A DNA stretch of 6,863 bases from Gammaproteobacteria bacterium (GTDB lineage Bacteria > Pseudomonadota > Gammaproteobacteria > GCA-001735895). Shown one piece after another: positions 5,600-6,863 of this stretch. The translations under genes were made by a program, and so were the position numbers. The notes under the pieces are model-generated. The model was given only the letters and a program-made list of their open reading frames with translations, was not told the DNA's origin and did no database searches. The DNA is taken from positions 1 through 6,863 of the forward strand of contig JAASSH010000112.1 in assembly GCA_021767985.1 (NCBI GenBank), written 5' to 3'. Positions within the stretch are counted from its first letter, which is position 1; each line of letters begins with the position of its first letter.

Positions 5600-5649
5600 G
5601 AAACGAAAAAAAATGAACAAAATGAACATTATTTCGAACAATACGAAAA
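5600..5649. promoter_or_regulatory. Helically phased GAA repeats, possible DeoR/GlpR-like operator
   Basis: C/TGAA units begin at 5600, 5605, 5615, 5624, 5636 and 5645, mostly 9-12 bp apart. AAATGAACA is repeated perfectly in tandem at 5611-5619 and 5620-5628. AATGAACATT differs by one base from the AACGAACATT-type half-site of the glycerol repressor GlpR in enterobacteria. The array ends 8 bp before the -35 of the forward promoter, in the divergent control region. Resemblance to a DeoR-family operator is inference; the A-rich phased repeats could equally act as an UP element or curved DNA. Confidence 0.4.
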
Positions 5650-5656
5650 GGATTAT

Positions 5657-5685
5657 TTGACAAACTGAAAATCGAAGCGTAGATT
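5657..5685 (+). promoter_or_regulatory. Sigma70 promoter of the solute-binding protein gene
   Basis: A perfect -35 TTGACA (5657-5662) is followed after exactly 17 bp by TAGATT (5680-5685), four of six to the -10 consensus. Transcription is predicted from about 5692, leaving a leader of about 44 nt that contains the GGAGG ribosome-binding site. The AT-rich phased repeats lie immediately upstream. Confidence 0.65.
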
Positions 5686-5735
5686 CATCTGGCTTGTCGA
5701 TGTAACTAAAAAACATAAACTACGGAGGAACACTC

Positions 5736-6863
5736 ATGTTCAAGAAGATCGCGCTGTTAGCCGCGGTTGCCGCCTTATGCACGCAATCGGCCTATGCCGG
5801 CATGGCAGAAGCCGAAAAATGGGTAAACACCGAATTCCAGCCCTCCTCGCTGTCCAAGTCGGACCAGATGAAGGAAATGGAATGGTTTATCAATGCGGCC
5901 AAACCGTTCGAGGGTATGGAGATCAACGTATTATCAGAAACCATTCCAACCCATGAATACGAATCCAAGACGCTCGCCAAGGCATTCGAGGAGATTACCG
6001 GGATCAAGGTCAACCACCAGTTACTCGGTGAAGGCGAAGTGGTACAGGCGGTACAGACCCAGATGCAAACCAAGCGAAATCTGTACGACGCTTATATCAA
6101 CGATTCAGACCTGATCGGCACCCACTCGCGCCTGCAACTGGCCATCAACCTGTCGGACTGGATGGCGGGCGAAGGCAAGGATGTCACCAACCCAATGCTC
6201 GACGTCGATGATTTCGTTGGTAAATCCTTTACCACCGGGCCTGACGGCAAACTGTATCAGTTACCCGATCAACAATTCGCCAATCTTTACTGGTTCAGGA
6301 AGGACTGGTTCGATCGTGCTGACCTGAAAGAGAAATTCAAAAGCATGTACGGCTACGATCTGGGCGTTCCGGTCAACTGGTCGGCTTACGAGGATATCGC
6401 CGAGTTCTTCTCGGTACACGTCAAGGAAATCGACGGAGTTACGGTCTACGGCCATATGGACTATGGTAAACGTGCGCCCGATCTCGGCTGGCGCATGACC
6501 GATGCCTGGCTTTCGATGGCCGGCGCCGGCAGCAAGGGTTTACCGAACGGCGTGCCCGTCGACGAATGGGGTATCCGCATGGAACCGGGTACTTGTAATC
6601 CTGTCGGCGCGTCGGTATCGCGCGGCGGGGCCGCCAACGGGCCAGCCGCCGTCTATGCAATTCGTAAATGGGATGAGTGGTTACGCAAGTACGCGCCTCC
6701 CGGTGCCGCCAGCTACGACTTCTACCAGTCTTTACCGGCACTTTCGCAGGGTAACGTGGCCCAGCAAATCTTCTGGTACACCGCGTTCACCGCATCCATG
6801 GTGGCGCCCAAGAGCGCCGGCAACAATACCGTAGATGCCGACGGTAATCCGTTATGGCGAATG
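5736..6863 (+). CDS. ABC transporter periplasmic solute-binding protein, glycerol/polyol type (3' end outside window)
   Basis: The frame starts at ATG 5736 and stays open to the window end (376 codons). GGAGG at 5724-5728, 7 nt upstream, fixes the start. Residues 1-21 are a signal peptide ending in AYA before Gly22; Cys15 is preceded by Leu, so it is not a lipobox. The mature protein has the features of a large cluster B (CUT1, MalE-like) binding protein: 'INVLSETIPTHEYESKTLAKAFEEITGIKV' (about 63-92), 'NLYDAYINDSDLIGTH' (115-130), 'QLPDQQFANLYWFRKDWF' and 'VSRGGAANGPAAVYAI'. From memory this pattern fits the long (about 570-580 residue) group containing GlpV-like glycerol-binding proteins, so roughly a third is missing. 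It would capture the solute in the periplasm for an inner-membrane importer whose permease and ATPase genes probably follow. Glycerol or a related polyol is the best guess, not proven. Confidence 0.88.
   Translation, partial: MFKKIALLAAVAALCTQSAYAGMAEAEKWVNTEFQPSSLSKSDQMKEMEWFINAAKPFEGMEINVLSETIPTHEYESKTLAKAFEEITGIKVNHQLLGEGEVVQAVQTQMQTKRNLYDAYINDSDLIGTHSRLQLAINLSDWMAGEGKDVTNPMLDVDDFVGKSFTTGPDGKLYQLPDQQFANLYWFRKDWFDRADLKEKFKSMYGYDLGVPVNWSAYEDIAEFFSVHVKEIDGVTVYGHMDYGKRAPDLGWRMTDAWLSMAGAGSKGLPNGVPVDEWGIRMEPGTCNPVGASVSRGGAANGPAAVYAIRKWDEWLRKYAPPGAASYDFYQSLPALSQGNVAQQIFWYTAFTASMVAPKSAGNNTVDADGNPLWRM

Overview
The window looks like chromosomal DNA from a proteobacterium, most likely a free-living (perhaps marine) gammaproteobacterium. 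This rests on moderately high GC, short intergenic gaps, AGGAGG-type ribosome binding sites, a perfect FNR/Anr-type site and the protein families present. The genus cannot be named from sequence alone. No tRNA, rRNA, CRISPR array, transposase or phage gene was seen.

Layout, left to right. (1) Positions 1-2042, + strand: a tight three-gene operon with the 3' end of a multiheme c-type cytochrome, a TPR lipoprotein and a small exported protein of unknown function. Spacing is 7 bp and then a 4-bp ATGA overlap. All three products are predicted to lie outside the cytoplasm, suggesting an envelope redox module. (2) Positions 2104-2535, + strand: a single-domain bacteriohemerythrin behind a perfect TTGAT-N4-ATCAA box, placed as in an FNR class II promoter. 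(3) Positions 2637-3050, + strand: a GFA/CENP-V-type zinc protein with a strong Shine-Dalgarno. (4) Positions 3047-4878, - strand: an SDR-fold protein that lacks the catalytic Tyr and Lys, translationally coupled (ATGA overlap) to a succinylglutamate desuccinylase/aspartoacylase-family metalloenzyme. The metalloenzyme's stop codon overlaps that of the GFA gene. (5) Positions 4879-5054: an intergenic region filled by a 141-bp composite inverted-repeat element. (6) Positions 5055-5525, - strand: a small FMN-dependent NAD(P)H reductase/flavodoxin-like protein. (7) Positions 5526-5735: a divergent AT-rich control region with helically phased GAA repeats and a good sigma70 promoter. (8) Positions 5736-6863, + strand, running off the end: a periplasmic solute-binding protein of an ABC importer, most like the glycerol/polyol-type (GlpV-like) proteins.

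How the genes work together: genes 1-3 are probably co-transcribed and act together in the envelope. The hemerythrin may buffer or sense oxygen under FNR-type control, which fits an organism that respires with multiheme cytochromes and meets low oxygen. The SDR-like/deacylase pair is one translational unit. The solute-binding protein probably opens a transporter operon continuing beyond the window. The most noteworthy items are the active-site-less SDR coupled to a deacylase, the perfect FNR box on the hemerythrin gene, the composite repeat at 4910-5050, and the cytochrome/TPR/exported-protein operon. None of these alone proves a new system.
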